36,360 nt of DNA, taken from a bacterium UBP3_UBA3054. GTDB taxonomy: Bacteria; Auribacterota; UBA3054. The position numbers and the translations under genes were made by a program. The DNA is taken from assembly GCA_002366995.1 (NCBI GenBank), contig DFCM01000067.1, forward strand, positions 22,194 through 58,553, in the 5' to 3' direction. Numbering within the stretch: the first letter of the stretch is position 1; each line of letters starts with the position of its first letter. Below are positions 16,128 through 24,441 of this stretch, piece by piece. Under the pieces are notes generated by a model. The model saw only the letters and a program-made list of their open reading frames with translations, had not been told where the DNA came from and searched no databases.

Positions 16128-19100
16128 TTACTGTTGTCTGGACAGGAAACGGAAGCTGCTTTCGCCTATCGCGCCGTCCATCAGCGCCTGACGGTCTACG
16201 ATGACGTCCTGGGATGTGTAGGACGTAACGTAGTCGCCCTTGCTTTCGTCGTACTCGCCGTCTCTGTTGACGTCGTTCAAGGATTCCGCCAGGATGCGGA
16301 CTCTGAACTGGTCGCTTCTTGTCGTTATTAGCGCGCAGAGATGGCTGTAGCGCTCGACCGTCATGCCTCTGACGGAGAGAATGTCCGTGATGTTCTTGTA
16401 GGGTTTGAGCTCAGCTTTGCCGTTCTGGGCCACGCCGCGGTAAATGTCTTCCGCCAGCTTCGTGCTGACGCCGGGCAGACTGGACAGGACTCTCGGCGAG
16501 GCCGTGTTGATGTTGATCTGCCCCATGGTGGAGCAGGGCGTAAGATAAGCGTAGTCGAACCAGGCGAAACCGGAGCAGTCCGCGTCGTGCAGACCGGAAG
16601 GCGTCAGCCTTACCTTGATGCCGCCCTTGCTGGAAACATGCTCGGGGCCTATCATGCCGCAGAAGAAGCCGTCGGACTTGTTGGCCTGGAGATGCCTGGG
16701 AACGGTGATCTGATAGGGATCGTTGACGTCTTTGTCAGAAACGGAAGTTTTCGGGAATTCTTCGTATTCGCCTTTCTCGTAATTGTAGACCTCGACCTTG
16801 ATGGTAGCGTTGTGGTTTTCCTCGAGGAACTCCGTCGTCTTGATGGAGTCGTTAAGTCCGAAGATGTAGAGTCCGTAAGGCTGCTTTGTCAAGCCTTTCT
16901 CCACCCATTCCCATTCGCCCTTTTCCTGGGGCTGCCTGGTGTAGAACATGGCGGAGCCGTAGCCCGGGCCCAAGCTGAATTTGTCGCCCCTGTTGACGTG
17001 CAGCGTTTCCTGGGCGCCTACGGAGTAACCGTCGGGCGTAACGGAAGTGGCCGTGCTGTTCTTGACGACGAAGACCTGGTCTTTCTGTTTGCCGCTGCTG
17101 ATCCTGAGCTTCTGGCCTTCCCAGATGCCGGGCTCCCAGTTGACGTCCTTGGCCTGAAGCTTGCCGGCGTCGTTTTTCGCGACCGTGCCGAAAGCCGGGC
17201 GCCAGCCGCCCAGGTGCGCTCCCTCTTCCTCCGCGTCCATCCTGACGCCGTAGGTCGTGAAGCTCTTGGCGATGGCCTGCATGTAGCGGTTGGCTTCCTG
17301 AGTCTTGTTGCCTGTGCCGATGTTTTCCCAGTCGCCGCTTCTTCTTACTTTCCTGAGTTCGCCGACGGTTGCGTAGGGAGAGTTCTTGACGTAGGCTCTG
17401 CTCTCGGCCCTGGTGCGGACGTTGTGGTTCTCCGCTTCCCTAAGCGTGCCGCCGATGGTCGGCTTGCTGGTCTTTACCCAGGTGTAGTGGGTCGGGTCGT
17501 CTTTCTGCGTCGAGTATGTCATTTCGTTGGGCTTCAAGGTGCCGTATTCAACGGTACGGGCCGCGATCTGGCCGTACTCGTTCTTCATGGTCATGGAGAG
17601 GAAGCCGCCTTCCCTGGGGATGCCAAGGAACATGGCGTCGTCGCCGCTCTTGGCGCCGTCCGTGTTCCAGCTGATGCCGGGCTGCGCCTGGATCCAGTTG
17701 CTGCCGCTGTAGTGCACAGACTTTCTTATGCCTGTCACGCCGTTGCGGCTGCTCTCGCTTCTGGTGCTGTGGATCTCGATGATCTCATACTTCATCTGGT
17801 CGTGTTTCCAGTTCGCGCCGGAGAGCCAGAGCTTGTCGCCGCTTACGCGGGAAATTTTGTATCTGACGCCCCACAGAACGTCGGGCAGTTCGTAGCAGGG
17901 ATATTCCTCCTTGACATTGTCGCCCCAGGTGCCGTTCTTGGAGGCGCCGAAAGAATAGTCGAAGACGTGGCGGTTGTTCGTCAGGTAGAAGTAGCCGTTG
18001 GCCGGGATGACCGGGTTGGGGTCGTCGTAGAGCGAACCTATCCTGGTGTTGAAGTGCGGGGCGCTCTCGATGATGGCGATCTGGTCAGCGTAGTCGCCGG
18101 TGTTGATGACGACGCGCCAGTTGCGCAGCGAAATGTCCCTGTCGCTGATGTTGATCAGCTCGACCACGTCGGGACGCTGGATGTAGACTACGTCGAAAAC
18201 GTTTTTGGTTTTCGCGAGCAGCGACGAAGATGTCGAGGCGCCGTTGCGAAGACCTGTGTTCTTGGCGGTCGAAACAAGGAGCGGAAGCAGCCCGTCCACC
18301 GCCCTTACGGCGTCGCCGTCCTTGTAGGGATAGCGTTTCATCCAGACTCTGTCTTCGCCGCCCGGCATCTTCATCTCGCTGCCCTTGAGGTCTTCCTTCC
18401 TGAGTTCGACCATCCTGGTCTCGGAATATTTGTTGGCTTCGCCGTCGAGGTCCATGAATTCGTTGAAGCCCTTCCACTGGACGGTGTAGCTCTTGCCCAA
18501 GACCCTCGTCATGACCGAGTCGCCGCCCGTGCCGAAGGAGCCGGTGAAGTTCTGGTCGCCGATGAAAGCGTAGTAGTAGAGATCCTTGGGCGGCCTGATG
18601 TCATCCTGGATCTGCGTTGGGAAAGCCCAGATATCCTGGGCTCTGGGAACGATGGAAATTACGCCGGCGTGTCCGCACTCCCAGCTCCAGCCGGTGTAAA
18701 GGCAGGCGTAAAGATTATCGTTCGTAAAGTGGTTGGCGTTTGCCAGCGTCGTGCCGCAGCCCACGCGGATGCTGTCGCCGGAGTTTTCGAGAATGGGGTA
18801 CCAGCCGATCTTCTGGTTGCTGTTGTTTATAAGAATTAGCGTGCCGCCCTTCAGAAGATTTTTCGGGATGCCGCCCCACTTCCTGTTTAAGAGCTTTCTG
18901 AAATTGCGCCACAGGCCGCTGTAAGCCGGGACCTTCGGCGAATCGCCCAATTTGAGCTGGTAGCCGCTGGAGAAATGCTCGTTCTTGCCGAAGTACAGAA
19001 CGGCGCCGCCGCTGGCGGAAGACTTGTGAGTTATGGGGAAGGCGTTTCTTATCGTGTTGCCGTAGTTATACCACTTGGAGAAAAGGTGCGCGTTGTCGGT

Positions 19101-20258
19101 CGGGTCCGAGCCCAGAAGAATACGGTCGGCCTCGAAACTGAAGGAGCCGTCGTTGGCCATGATCTCGTTGAAGTTCACGGCTTCCACGCCGTACTCGTTG
19201 CCGACCGTCGTCAAAACGTGGTTCTCGTCACGGTAGTCGATGACGTTCGCGACCAGGCTCTGCAGCGCCACGGTCGAAGGCTCGAACTTGTAGTCGGAGT
19301 TGGCGCGCCTGAAGATCCTCCTGATCTGTTCGCGCTCCGCCACGTTGATGTTCACGCGGTTGTAGATCTTCGAAGTGCTGTCGACGTACATGTCCCTCGT
19401 GTGCGTGTAAGTCGTGCCGAGGTGCTTGATCCATTCCGTGGCGGCGCTGCGCTGGCCGGGCATGCAGATGTCTATGACGTCCTGCATGGAAGTGAAGGCC
19501 ATATCGTCCCAGCGCGGCTTGTCGGGCATGAATTCTTCGGCCTCGTCGAGACCTTCGCCCGCTTCGTCAACTCTCTGGTTGGCGTTGTTGTCGATCTTGT
19601 CGCTGGCGAACAGCGGAAGGTTGTAGTTGTCGTCAACGTTGGCCTGGCCAGGCTTCGCGTCGCGGCCGTAGCGGTATTTTATAAGCTTCTGCGTCGCTTC
19701 CCTTGAAAGCGGCAGTCCTTTGCCTTCCCTTGTCTGGCCGTCGGACAGGATCACTTCCCTCGTGGAGAAGCCTTCGTTTTGATCGGCCGCGGAAGTTCCG
19801 GAAGCGATGTTCACGTTGATCTTCGAGGCCTCGTCTTCTATAGCGACGGCGTAGCGTCCCTGAATGTTACCCGCGTTGTCCTTGACGTAGAACCAGCGTG
19901 AAGGAGGAACCGCCGGCAGATCCTTGGAAGGAGAACGGGAGAGCGCTTCCGATATGTTCACCTGGTTGGGCGATTTCGGATCAGCCTGAAATTCCTTGCA
20001 CCAAGGCTCGTCCGGAGAATCCCAGCCCGGCGACGCGTAGACGTCCTGACGAAGCACGCTGAGCGCGTGCTCCAGCGCCGACTGGGCGAGAAGATCCGAC
20101 TGCGATTTGGCCAGCGTTGTCACGCTGGTCTGGCTTTCCATTGTCATGAAAGCCGAAAACGTCGCCGCCAAAAGCGAAAGGACCGTCAGCACAGTCAAAA
20201 CGGCAAGAAGCGCCACGCCTCCTGGTTTTTTCGTAGCAGTACCTTGGCTTCCGATCAT
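16128..20258 (-). CDS. Giant GspK-like type II secretion minor pseudopilin with lamin-tail-like insert
   Basis: A 1376-residue protein, about four times the length of ordinary GspK (about 320). It has a pseudopilin-like N-terminus: a basic TKKPGG and then a membrane helix (about 13-35), followed by SALEHALSVLRQDV. The GspK landmark GRYAVAIEDEASKINVN is at about 134-150, and a second, LVANVIDYRDE, follows. The C-terminal landmark ININTASPRVLSSLPGVS at about 1250 is a helix-hairpin-helix. Near 695-800 a lamin-tail-like segment occurs: VVELINISDRDISLRNWRVV and later IPANGYFYLTNN. NDVNRDGEYDESKGD near the end looks like a calcium loop. The start at 20258 has GGAGG 6 nt upstream; the longer frame to 20282 lacks this. 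GspK caps the pseudopilus tip; what the huge insert does is unknown. No other gsp gene is nearby. Confidence 0.8.
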   Translation of the reverse strand: MIGSQGTATKKPGGVALLAVLTVLTVLSLLAATFSAFMTMESQTSVTTLAKSQSDLLAQSALEHALSVLRQDVYASPGWDSPDEPWCKEFQADPKSPNQVNISEALSRSPSKDLPAVPPSRWFYVKDNAGNIQGRYAVAIEDEASKINVNIASGTSAADQNEGFSTREVILSDGQTREGKGLPLSREATQKLIKYRYGRDAKPGQANVDDNYNLPLFASDKIDNNANQRVDEAGEGLDEAEEFMPDKPRWDDMAFTSMQDVIDICMPGQRSAATEWIKHLGTTYTHTRDMYVDSTSKIYNRVNINVAEREQIRRIFRRANSDYKFEPSTVALQSLVANVIDYRDENHVLTTVGNEYGVEAVNFNEIMANDGSFSFEADRILLGSDPTDNAHLFSKWYNYGNTIRNAFPITHKSSASGGAVLYFGKNEHFSSGYQLKLGDSPKVPAYSGLWRNFRKLLNRKWGGIPKNLLKGGTLILINNSNQKIGWYPILENSGDSIRVGCGTTLANANHFTNDNLYACLYTGWSWECGHAGVISIVPRAQDIWAFPTQIQDDIRPPKDLYYYAFIGDQNFTGSFGTGGDSVMTRVLGKSYTVQWKGFNEFMDLDGEANKYSETRMVELRKEDLKGSEMKMPGGEDRVWMKRYPYKDGDAVRAVDGLLPLLVSTAKNTGLRNGASTSSSLLAKTKNVFDVVYIQRPDVVELINISDRDISLRNWRVVINTGDYADQIAIIESAPHFNTRIGSLYDDPNPVIPANGYFYLTNNRHVFDYSFGASKNGTWGDNVKEEYPCYELPDVLWGVRYKISRVSGDKLWLSGANWKHDQMKYEIIEIHSTRSESSRNGVTGIRKSVHYSGSNWIQAQPGISWNTDGAKSGDDAMFLGIPREGGFLSMTMKNEYGQIAARTVEYGTLKPNEMTYSTQKDDPTHYTWVKTSKPTIGGTLREAENHNVRTRAESRAYVKNSPYATVGELRKVRRSGDWENIGTGNKTQEANRYMQAIAKSFTTYGVRMDAEEEGAHLGGWRPAFGTVAKNDAGKLQAKDVNWEPGIWEGQKLRISSGKQKDQVFVVKNSTATSVTPDGYSVGAQETLHVNRGDKFSLGPGYGSAMFYTRQPQEKGEWEWVEKGLTKQPYGLYIFGLNDSIKTTEFLEENHNATIKVEVYNYEKGEYEEFPKTSVSDKDVNDPYQITVPRHLQANKSDGFFCGMIGPEHVSSKGGIKVRLTPSGLHDADCSGFAWFDYAYLTPCSTMGQININTASPRVLSSLPGVSTKLAEDIYRGVAQNGKAELKPYKNITDILSVRGMTVERYSHLCALITTRSDQFRVRILAESLNDVNRDGEYDESKGDYVTSYTSQDVIVDRQALMDGAIGESSFRFLSRQQ

Positions 20259-20419
20259 GTAAAACCTCCATATTCGTATCATATTGATTATTTTATCAAA
20301 AACATCCTTAACTTTTCTATATGCCCGACAGTTCTCCTTCCAAAAGCCCCTGTTTATCGCTGTTTTCGGCTTCTTATGGGGGCCGATTCCGCCTTAGCAG
20401 AGGGTTCGCGGACGAGATA

Positions 20420-20449
20420 TTGACATAAAGCCTTGATTTTATGTATAAT
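20420..20449 (+). promoter_or_regulatory. Near-consensus sigma-70 promoter of the HU gene
   Basis: A perfect TTGACA (20420-20425), 18 bp, and a perfect TATAAT (20444-20449). The predicted start near 20456 leaves a leader of about 94 nt before the ATG at 20550. The rest of 20259-20419 is the divergent leader region of the GspK-like gene, where I find only weak AT-rich -10-like elements and no gene. Confidence 0.82.
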
Positions 20450-20549
20450 TACGCCAGTTAAAATTTTTATTACTTTTTTGCGCGCCTTGTCTTACGGTTT
20501 GACTAGGCGGCACAAAAAAATCAAACCCAAAATCTGTAGGAGATTTACT

Positions 20550-20840
20550 ATGGCTACCAAAAAAGCTGAAAACCTGAACAAGGGTCTGCTCGTGGAAGAA
20601 GTCGTCGCCGCTACCGGTTTGACGAAGAAACAGGCCACCGCCGCTGTCGGCGCCGTCCTCGGCTCCGTCCAGAAAACCCTGAAGAAAGGCGGCAAAGTCG
20701 CTATCGTCGGCTTCGGCACCTTCGGCACCAGCAAGCGCAAAGCTCGCAAGGGCATCAACCCCAAGACCAAAGAACAGATCAAGATCGCGGCCAAGACCGT
20801 GGTCAAATTCAAAGCCAGCTCCGCTCTGCTCGGCAAGTAA
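20550..20840 (+). CDS. HU/IHF-family DNA-binding protein
   Basis: A 96-residue nucleoid-associated protein that bends and compacts DNA as a dimer. The N-terminal helices include LVEEVVAATGLTKKQA, and the beta-arm region has VAIVGFGTFGTSKRKARKG. The intercalating proline is Pro71 in GINPKT, followed by IKIAAKTVVKFKAS. The start at 20550 is set by TAGGAG 7 nt upstream and by the family's usual length of about 90-100; an open frame back to 20433 covers the promoter itself and is not coding. HU versus IHF cannot be told apart from this alone. The strong promoter and C-rich codons fit an abundant protein. The next gene is separated by a terminator. Confidence 0.94.
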   Translation: MATKKAENLNKGLLVEEVVAATGLTKKQATAAVGAVLGSVQKTLKKGGKVAIVGFGTFGTSKRKARKGINPKTKEQIKIAAKTVVKFKASSALLGK

Positions 20841-20853
20841 TTTGTCTTTTGGC

Positions 20854-20895
20854 AAAATAAGTGCTGCGGGCGGTCACGTCCGCAGCCTTATTTTT
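20854..20895 (+). terminator. Terminator after the HU gene
   Basis: AAAATAAG (20854-20861) pairs with CTTATTTT (20887-20894), and GCTGCGG (20863-20869) pairs with CCGCAGC (20880-20886), with one bulged T and a 10-nt loop, followed by a T run. Confidence 0.85.
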
Positions 20896-20916
20896 AATTA
20901 AAGGAGAAAGCGTCAT

Positions 20917-21303
20917 ATGAAACTTAATCGTGTTTTGTGTCTTTTGCTTGCGGCCCTCGCGCTCTGCGGCTGCGCCACCTCTTCGCTTACCAAAGACGAT
21001 CTCGCTTCCGCCAGAAAATATTACGTCGGCACTTTGGTTGACAAACAGATAATGGAAATGGACCGCACGGAAAAAGGCGTCTTCGGCGACAAGACCGTGA
21101 AGGCCACTTACCTGCGTTTGGCTGTCACGAATGACGAAGGCGTCACCCGCTATTTCTACAACCTTACGGAAAACGAGAGCGACGCGCGCAATCTCCGCAC
21201 TTATTTCTACAGTCTCCTCAAAGGAGACAAAGTCCAGCTTGACCTGGGCTTCATCGACGCCGGACAAAACGAAGAGGAATTCGAAGGCGTTCTGAAACTT
21301 TAA
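20917..21303 (+). CDS. Small lipoprotein of unknown function
   Basis: A 128-residue predicted lipoprotein. The signal sequence ends LALCG-C with Cys19 as the lipid-attached residue. The mature domain of about 110 residues is mixed alpha/beta and rich in charged residues, with YYVGTLVDKQ, TYLRLAVTNDEGVTRYFYNL and GDKVQLDLGFID. These alternate like the strands of a small beta-barrel, in the style of OB-fold-like envelope proteins, but I do not recognise a family. The ATG is preceded by AAAGGAG. It lies 22 bp after the HU terminator, so it depends on its own start or on read-through; I cannot identify a clear promoter. It ends before a bidirectional terminator. Confidence 0.72.
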   Translation: MKLNRVLCLLLAALALCGCATSSLTKDDLASARKYYVGTLVDKQIMEMDRTEKGVFGDKTVKATYLRLAVTNDEGVTRYFYNLTENESDARNLRTYFYSLLKGDKVQLDLGFIDAGQNEEEFEGVLKL

Positions 21304-21326
21304 AACAGTTTCGCGATCTTGACAAT

Positions 21327-21358
21327 AAAAAACGGCTCTCAGATGAGAGCCGTTTTTT
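21327..21358. terminator. Perfect bidirectional terminator
   Basis: A perfect 14-bp stem, AAAAAACGGCTCTC (21327-21340) and GAGAGCCGTTTTTT (21345-21358), with an AGAT loop. It has a T run on both strands and separates the plus-strand lipoprotein gene from the minus-strand nrdG stop at 21361. Confidence 0.95.
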
Positions 21359-21360
21359 GT

Positions 21361-21861
21361 TCACTGATCGAGTCGTCCAACTATCTTTCCGTTTTCGAGC
21401 TTCAAGATCCTCTGGTTTCTGCTGCCCCGGAATTTCAGTTCCAGGCTTTTTTCCGCGAGAAGAAATGGTCCGTCCACCAGAACGTCGATCGACTTTAGAA
21501 GCCTCGCCCAGTCGCCGTGCGTCCCCTCCTCTATGCCTTTCTGAAGTTCCTCATAGGTGTAGCCCGTGAAAGCCCAGACGTTCTTGCCCGCGGCTTTGAC
21601 AGCTTCCGCGATCACCGCGGCGGGCTCGGGCTGAAAAAAGGGCTCTCCACCCGACAAAGTCACGCCGTCAAGATAAGGATCGGCAAGGATCTTTTCTATC
21701 ATCTCTTCCGTCGTTGATTCAGAACCGCCGGCGGGATCGTGCGTCTGCGGATTCTGACAGCCGGGGCAGGCTCTCAGGCAGCCCTGGAAAAAGACCACCG
21801 CGCGAAAGCCCGTCCCGTCCGTTATCGATTCGGAAAGAAAACCGGCCAAACGAAATTTCAT
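21361..21861 (-). CDS. nrdG: Anaerobic ribonucleotide reductase activating protein
   Basis: A 166-residue radical SAM enzyme that uses a [4Fe-4S] cluster and S-adenosylmethionine to form the glycyl radical on NrdD. The cluster cysteines Cys28, Cys32 and Cys35 lie in FFQGCLRACPGCQNP, and LSGGEPFFQP is the SAM-binding GGE motif. ITDGTGFRAVVF is typical of this activase family. The start at 21861 is 7 bp after the nrdD stop and gives the normal NrdG length; the longer open frame to 22026 lies inside nrdD and has no similarity to the family. The ribosome site is weak, so coupling to nrdD translation is likely. Pyruvate formate-lyase activase is unlikely given the partner and length. Confidence 0.94.
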   Translation of the reverse strand: MKFRLAGFLSESITDGTGFRAVVFFQGCLRACPGCQNPQTHDPAGGSESTTEEMIEKILADPYLDGVTLSGGEPFFQPEPAAVIAEAVKAAGKNVWAFTGYTYEELQKGIEEGTHGDWARLLKSIDVLVDGPFLLAEKSLELKFRGSRNQRILKLENGKIVGRLDQ

Positions 21862-21868
21862 CTTTTTA

Positions 21869-24181
21869 TCAGACGTTGTGTTTGACGCGTTCCTCGACCT
21901 CGGCGCGCTTGGCGTTGTTGAAGCGTTCGAGCGTTCCCACAAGGTAGCCGGTGATGCGGCGGATGCGCTGGAAGTTTCCTTTGCCGTCCTCTTCGCTGCG
22001 GCCGCAGTGCGGGCAGGTGTCGCCAATGATTCCGTTGAAGCCGCAGACCGGGTCTCTGTCGACCGCGTGGTTGACGGAGCCGTAGCCCACGCCGTAGTCG
22101 TGCATCATGCGGATGATCTTCTCGAAGGCTTCCAGGTTCTGGGTCGGATCGCCGTCCAATTCGACGTAGGTGATGTGGCCGGCGTTCGTCAGATTGTGAT
22201 AGGGAGCCTCAAGTCGGATCTTGTCGCGCGCGCTGATCGGGAAGTAAACGGGAATGTGGAAGCTGTTGGTGTAGAACTCATGGTCCGTGATGCCGGGCAT
22301 GACGCCGAAGCGCTTGCGGTCCATCTTCACGAAGCGGCCGGAGAGACCTTCAGCGGGCGTGGCAAGCAGCGAGAAGTTCAGGCCGTAGTCTTTGCTGGCC
22401 TGGTCCATTCTGTCGCGCATGTGGCCGATGATCTCGAGGCCAAGGTTCTGCGCTTTCACGGATTCGCCGTGATGCTCGCCGATCAAACTCTTCAAGGTTT
22501 CCGCCAAACCGATGAAGCCGCAGGAGAGCGTGCCGTGCTTCAAGACTTCGCCGACCTCGTCGTCGGGTCCGAGCTTTTCAGAGTCAAGCCAAACGCCCGC
22601 GCCCATCAGGAACGGGAAGTTCCTGACTTTCTTGTGGCTCTGGATGGCGAAGCGGGAAAGCAGCTGATCGATGACCAGGTCGATCTTGCGGTCCAGCGAC
22701 TGGAAGAAAACGTCGATGTTGCCGTGCGCGAGAATAGCGAGGCGGGGCAGGTTGATGGTCGTGAAGGAAAGATTGCCGCGGCTGTTGGAAATGGCTTTGG
22801 AAGGATCGTAAACGTTGCTTATGACGCGCGTGCGGCAGCCCATGTAAGCGATCTCGGTCTCGGGATGTCCTTCCTTGTAGAAAGCCTTGTTGAAGGGCGC
22901 ATCCTGGAAGGAGAAGTTCGGGAAGAGACGCTTGGCGCTGACGCGGCAGGCCAGCTTGAAGAGATCGTAGTTCGGCTCGCCTTCGTTGTAGTTGATGCCT
23001 TCCTTGACGCGGAAGATCTGGATCGGGAAGATCGGCGTTTCGCCGTGTCCCAAACCGGCTTCCGTAGCGAGCAGCATGTTCCTTACGACCATGCGGCCTT
23101 CCGCGGAAGTGTCCATGCCGTAGTTGACGGAAGAGAACGGGGTCTGCGCGCCGGCTCTGGAATGCATGGTGTTGAGGTTGTGGATGAGTGCTTCCACCGC
23201 CTGGTACGTTTCCTTATCCGTTTCCTTATAGGCCTTCTTGGCGGCGAATTCCTGGGCCTTCTTGATCTCCTCGGCGGGGAGGCCGATCTTCTGCAGCTCT
23301 TCCGCTTCTTTGAGAGTGTATTCCTCGCCCTTTTCGATAGTGGCCGTCAGCCCCTGCTCTTTCAGCGCTTCCTCGACCTTGGTCGCGTCTTCCAGTTTCT
23401 GGGAATCAAGAAGCTCTATATAGGTGAGGATGTTCTTGCGGTACTGCTTGGCATAGGTCTTCTTGACGCCCGGAGCCAGGCCGTAGTCAAAGTTGACTAT
23501 GGACTGTCCGCCGTGCTGGTCGTTCTGGTTCGCCTGAATGGCGATGCAGGCCAGAGCGGAATAGCTGGCGATGGAATTGGGCTCTCTCAAAACGCCGTGG
23601 CCGGTCGTGAAGCCGCCCTTGAAGAGCTTAAGAAGGTCGATCTGACAACAGGTGGTGGTCAGCGTGTAGAAGTCCATGTCGTGGATGTGAATGTCGCCTT
23701 CACGGTGCGCCTTGGCGTGCTCGGGCTTCAAGATGAACATCTCATAGAACTGCTTGGCGCCCTCGCTGCCGTACTTCAGCATGGAACCCATCGCGGTGTT
23801 GCCGTCGATGTTGGCGTTCTCTCTTTTGATATCGCTGTCGCTGGCATCCTTGAAAGTAATATCCTCATAGATCTTCATCAGCCTGGTATTCATCTGGCGC
23901 ACTCTGCTTCTGTTCGCGCGATACAATATATAGGCTTTAGCGGTACGTACGTGTCCGGCGTCGATAAGGACCTGTTCCACCACGTCCTGGATGCTCTCGA
24001 CATCGGGGACTTCCTGAATAGTTTCTTCCACTCTGCGGGAAACTTCGGCAGCCAGTTCGGCGGCGGCTTTATCATCCTGGGGGAACCCGGTAGCGGCAAA
24101 GGCTTTCTTGATAGCGCCGGCGATCTTGCTCTCGTCGAAAGGCACTCGGCGTCCGTCACGTTTTACGATTTCGCTGATCAT
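21869..24181 (-). CDS. nrdD: Anaerobic ribonucleoside-triphosphate reductase (class III)
   Basis: Reduces ribonucleoside triphosphates to deoxynucleotides under anoxia through a glycyl radical. The 770 residues comprise an N-terminal ATP-cone (about 1-95, VKRDGRRVPFDESKI), the catalytic barrel with DIHIHDMDFY, TTTCCQID and TPFSSVNYG, and a C-terminal radical loop RRITGYL with Gly745. Just before it, three cysteines (Cys713, Cys723, Cys726) sit in the zinc site CGFNG...CPHCG. The position of the usual first cysteine appears to be Asp (DPVCG). The ribosome site AAGGA is well placed. A good promoter and NrdR-type boxes lie upstream. This enzyme is oxygen-sensitive, which is the main evidence for an anaerobic lifestyle. 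Confidence 0.97.
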   Translation of the reverse strand: MISEIVKRDGRRVPFDESKIAGAIKKAFAATGFPQDDKAAAELAAEVSRRVEETIQEVPDVESIQDVVEQVLIDAGHVRTAKAYILYRANRSRVRQMNTRLMKIYEDITFKDASDSDIKRENANIDGNTAMGSMLKYGSEGAKQFYEMFILKPEHAKAHREGDIHIHDMDFYTLTTTCCQIDLLKLFKGGFTTGHGVLREPNSIASYSALACIAIQANQNDQHGGQSIVNFDYGLAPGVKKTYAKQYRKNILTYIELLDSQKLEDATKVEEALKEQGLTATIEKGEEYTLKEAEELQKIGLPAEEIKKAQEFAAKKAYKETDKETYQAVEALIHNLNTMHSRAGAQTPFSSVNYGMDTSAEGRMVVRNMLLATEAGLGHGETPIFPIQIFRVKEGINYNEGEPNYDLFKLACRVSAKRLFPNFSFQDAPFNKAFYKEGHPETEIAYMGCRTRVISNVYDPSKAISNSRGNLSFTTINLPRLAILAHGNIDVFFQSLDRKIDLVIDQLLSRFAIQSHKKVRNFPFLMGAGVWLDSEKLGPDDEVGEVLKHGTLSCGFIGLAETLKSLIGEHHGESVKAQNLGLEIIGHMRDRMDQASKDYGLNFSLLATPAEGLSGRFVKMDRKRFGVMPGITDHEFYTNSFHIPVYFPISARDKIRLEAPYHNLTNAGHITYVELDGDPTQNLEAFEKIIRMMHDYGVGYGSVNHAVDRDPVCGFNGIIGDTCPHCGRSEEDGKGNFQRIRRITGYLVGTLERFNNAKRAEVEERVKHNV

Positions 24182-24225
24182 ATTTTTTCCTTGGATTTGT
24201 TGGTTGTCAGTTATTATAGCATTTT

Positions 24226-24240
24226 TAGGAATGATTCCTA
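24226..24240. promoter_or_regulatory. Perfect 15-bp palindrome in the nrdD leader
   Basis: TAGGAAT-G-ATTCCTA is a perfect 7-1-7 inverted repeat followed by a second TTCCT. It lies between the NrdR-like boxes and nrdD, just upstream of a second TATAAT (24213-24218, minus strand) that lacks a good -35. It could be an operator for another regulator, or an RNA hairpin in the leader. Confidence 0.4.
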
Positions 24241-24291
24241 TTCCTTATATTGCTTGAGTTTTCCACATTCTTCGGGCTTTTTCGCTTGGTA

Positions 24292-24343
24292 CCACAAGAT
24301 ATTGTGTTTTGCCTCTCAAAAAACCCACAATATTGATTGTGGG
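24292..24343 (-). promoter_or_regulatory. Tandem NrdR-box-like operators of nrdDG
   Basis: Box 1 (24292-24307) is CCACAAGATATTGTGT, matching the published NrdR consensus acaCwAtATaTwGtgt at 14 of 16 positions. Box 2 (24324-24343) is a perfect inverted repeat, CCCACAAT-ATTG-ATTGTGGG, whose two halves fit the NrdR half-sites but sit 2 bp further apart than the consensus. The centres are about 34 bp apart. Box 2 lies directly over the predicted transcription start. NrdR represses ribonucleotide reductase genes when (d)ATP is abundant; no nrdR gene is in the window. Confidence 0.72.
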
Positions 24344-24347
24344 CACC

Positions 24348-24376
24348 ATTGTATTACATTCATTTCTGAATGTCAA
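24348..24376 (-). promoter_or_regulatory. Sigma-70-type promoter of nrdDG
   Basis: Minus-strand TTGACA (24371-24376), 17 bp, TACAAT (24348-24353). The predicted start near 24341 falls inside NrdR box 2 and gives a leader of about 160 nt. Confidence 0.75.
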
Positions 24377-24409
24377 GACCCCCTTTTAGACCCCAAAACA
24401 AGGCGGTTT

Positions 24410-24418
24410 TGGTACAAT
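24410..24418 (+). promoter_or_regulatory. Extended -10 promoter of the acyl-CoA synthetase-like gene
   Basis: TGG followed by TACAAT (24413-24418); no convincing -35. The predicted start near 24425 leaves a leader of about 17 nt containing the AAAGGAG ribosome site. It is divergent from the nrdDG promoter, with about 33 bp between the two elements. Confidence 0.45.
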
Positions 24419-24441
24419 GGGCTAACCAAAAAGGAGTGTTT

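Noticed and set aside
16341..18839. Open frame of 832 codons on the plus strand opposite the GspK-like gene
   Set aside because: It is the mirror of GC-ending codons in the real gene, has Arg/Val/Gly-biased composition, no ribosome site and no recognisable motif. The minus-strand frame carries clear GspK landmarks.
20345..20385. GCCCC...GGGGGC inverted repeat with a long loop between the GspK-like and HU genes, considered as an RNA gene or terminator
   Set aside because: The stem is only 5 bp across a loop of about 30 nt and has no proper T-tract on the plus strand.
20433..20549. Longer N-terminus for HU
   Set aside because: It begins upstream of the predicted transcription start and overlaps the -10 element; the ATG at 20550 has a ribosome site and gives the normal length.
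21862..22026. Longer N-terminus for NrdG
   Set aside because: It is inside nrdD and out of character for the family; MKFRLAGFLS is the normal start.
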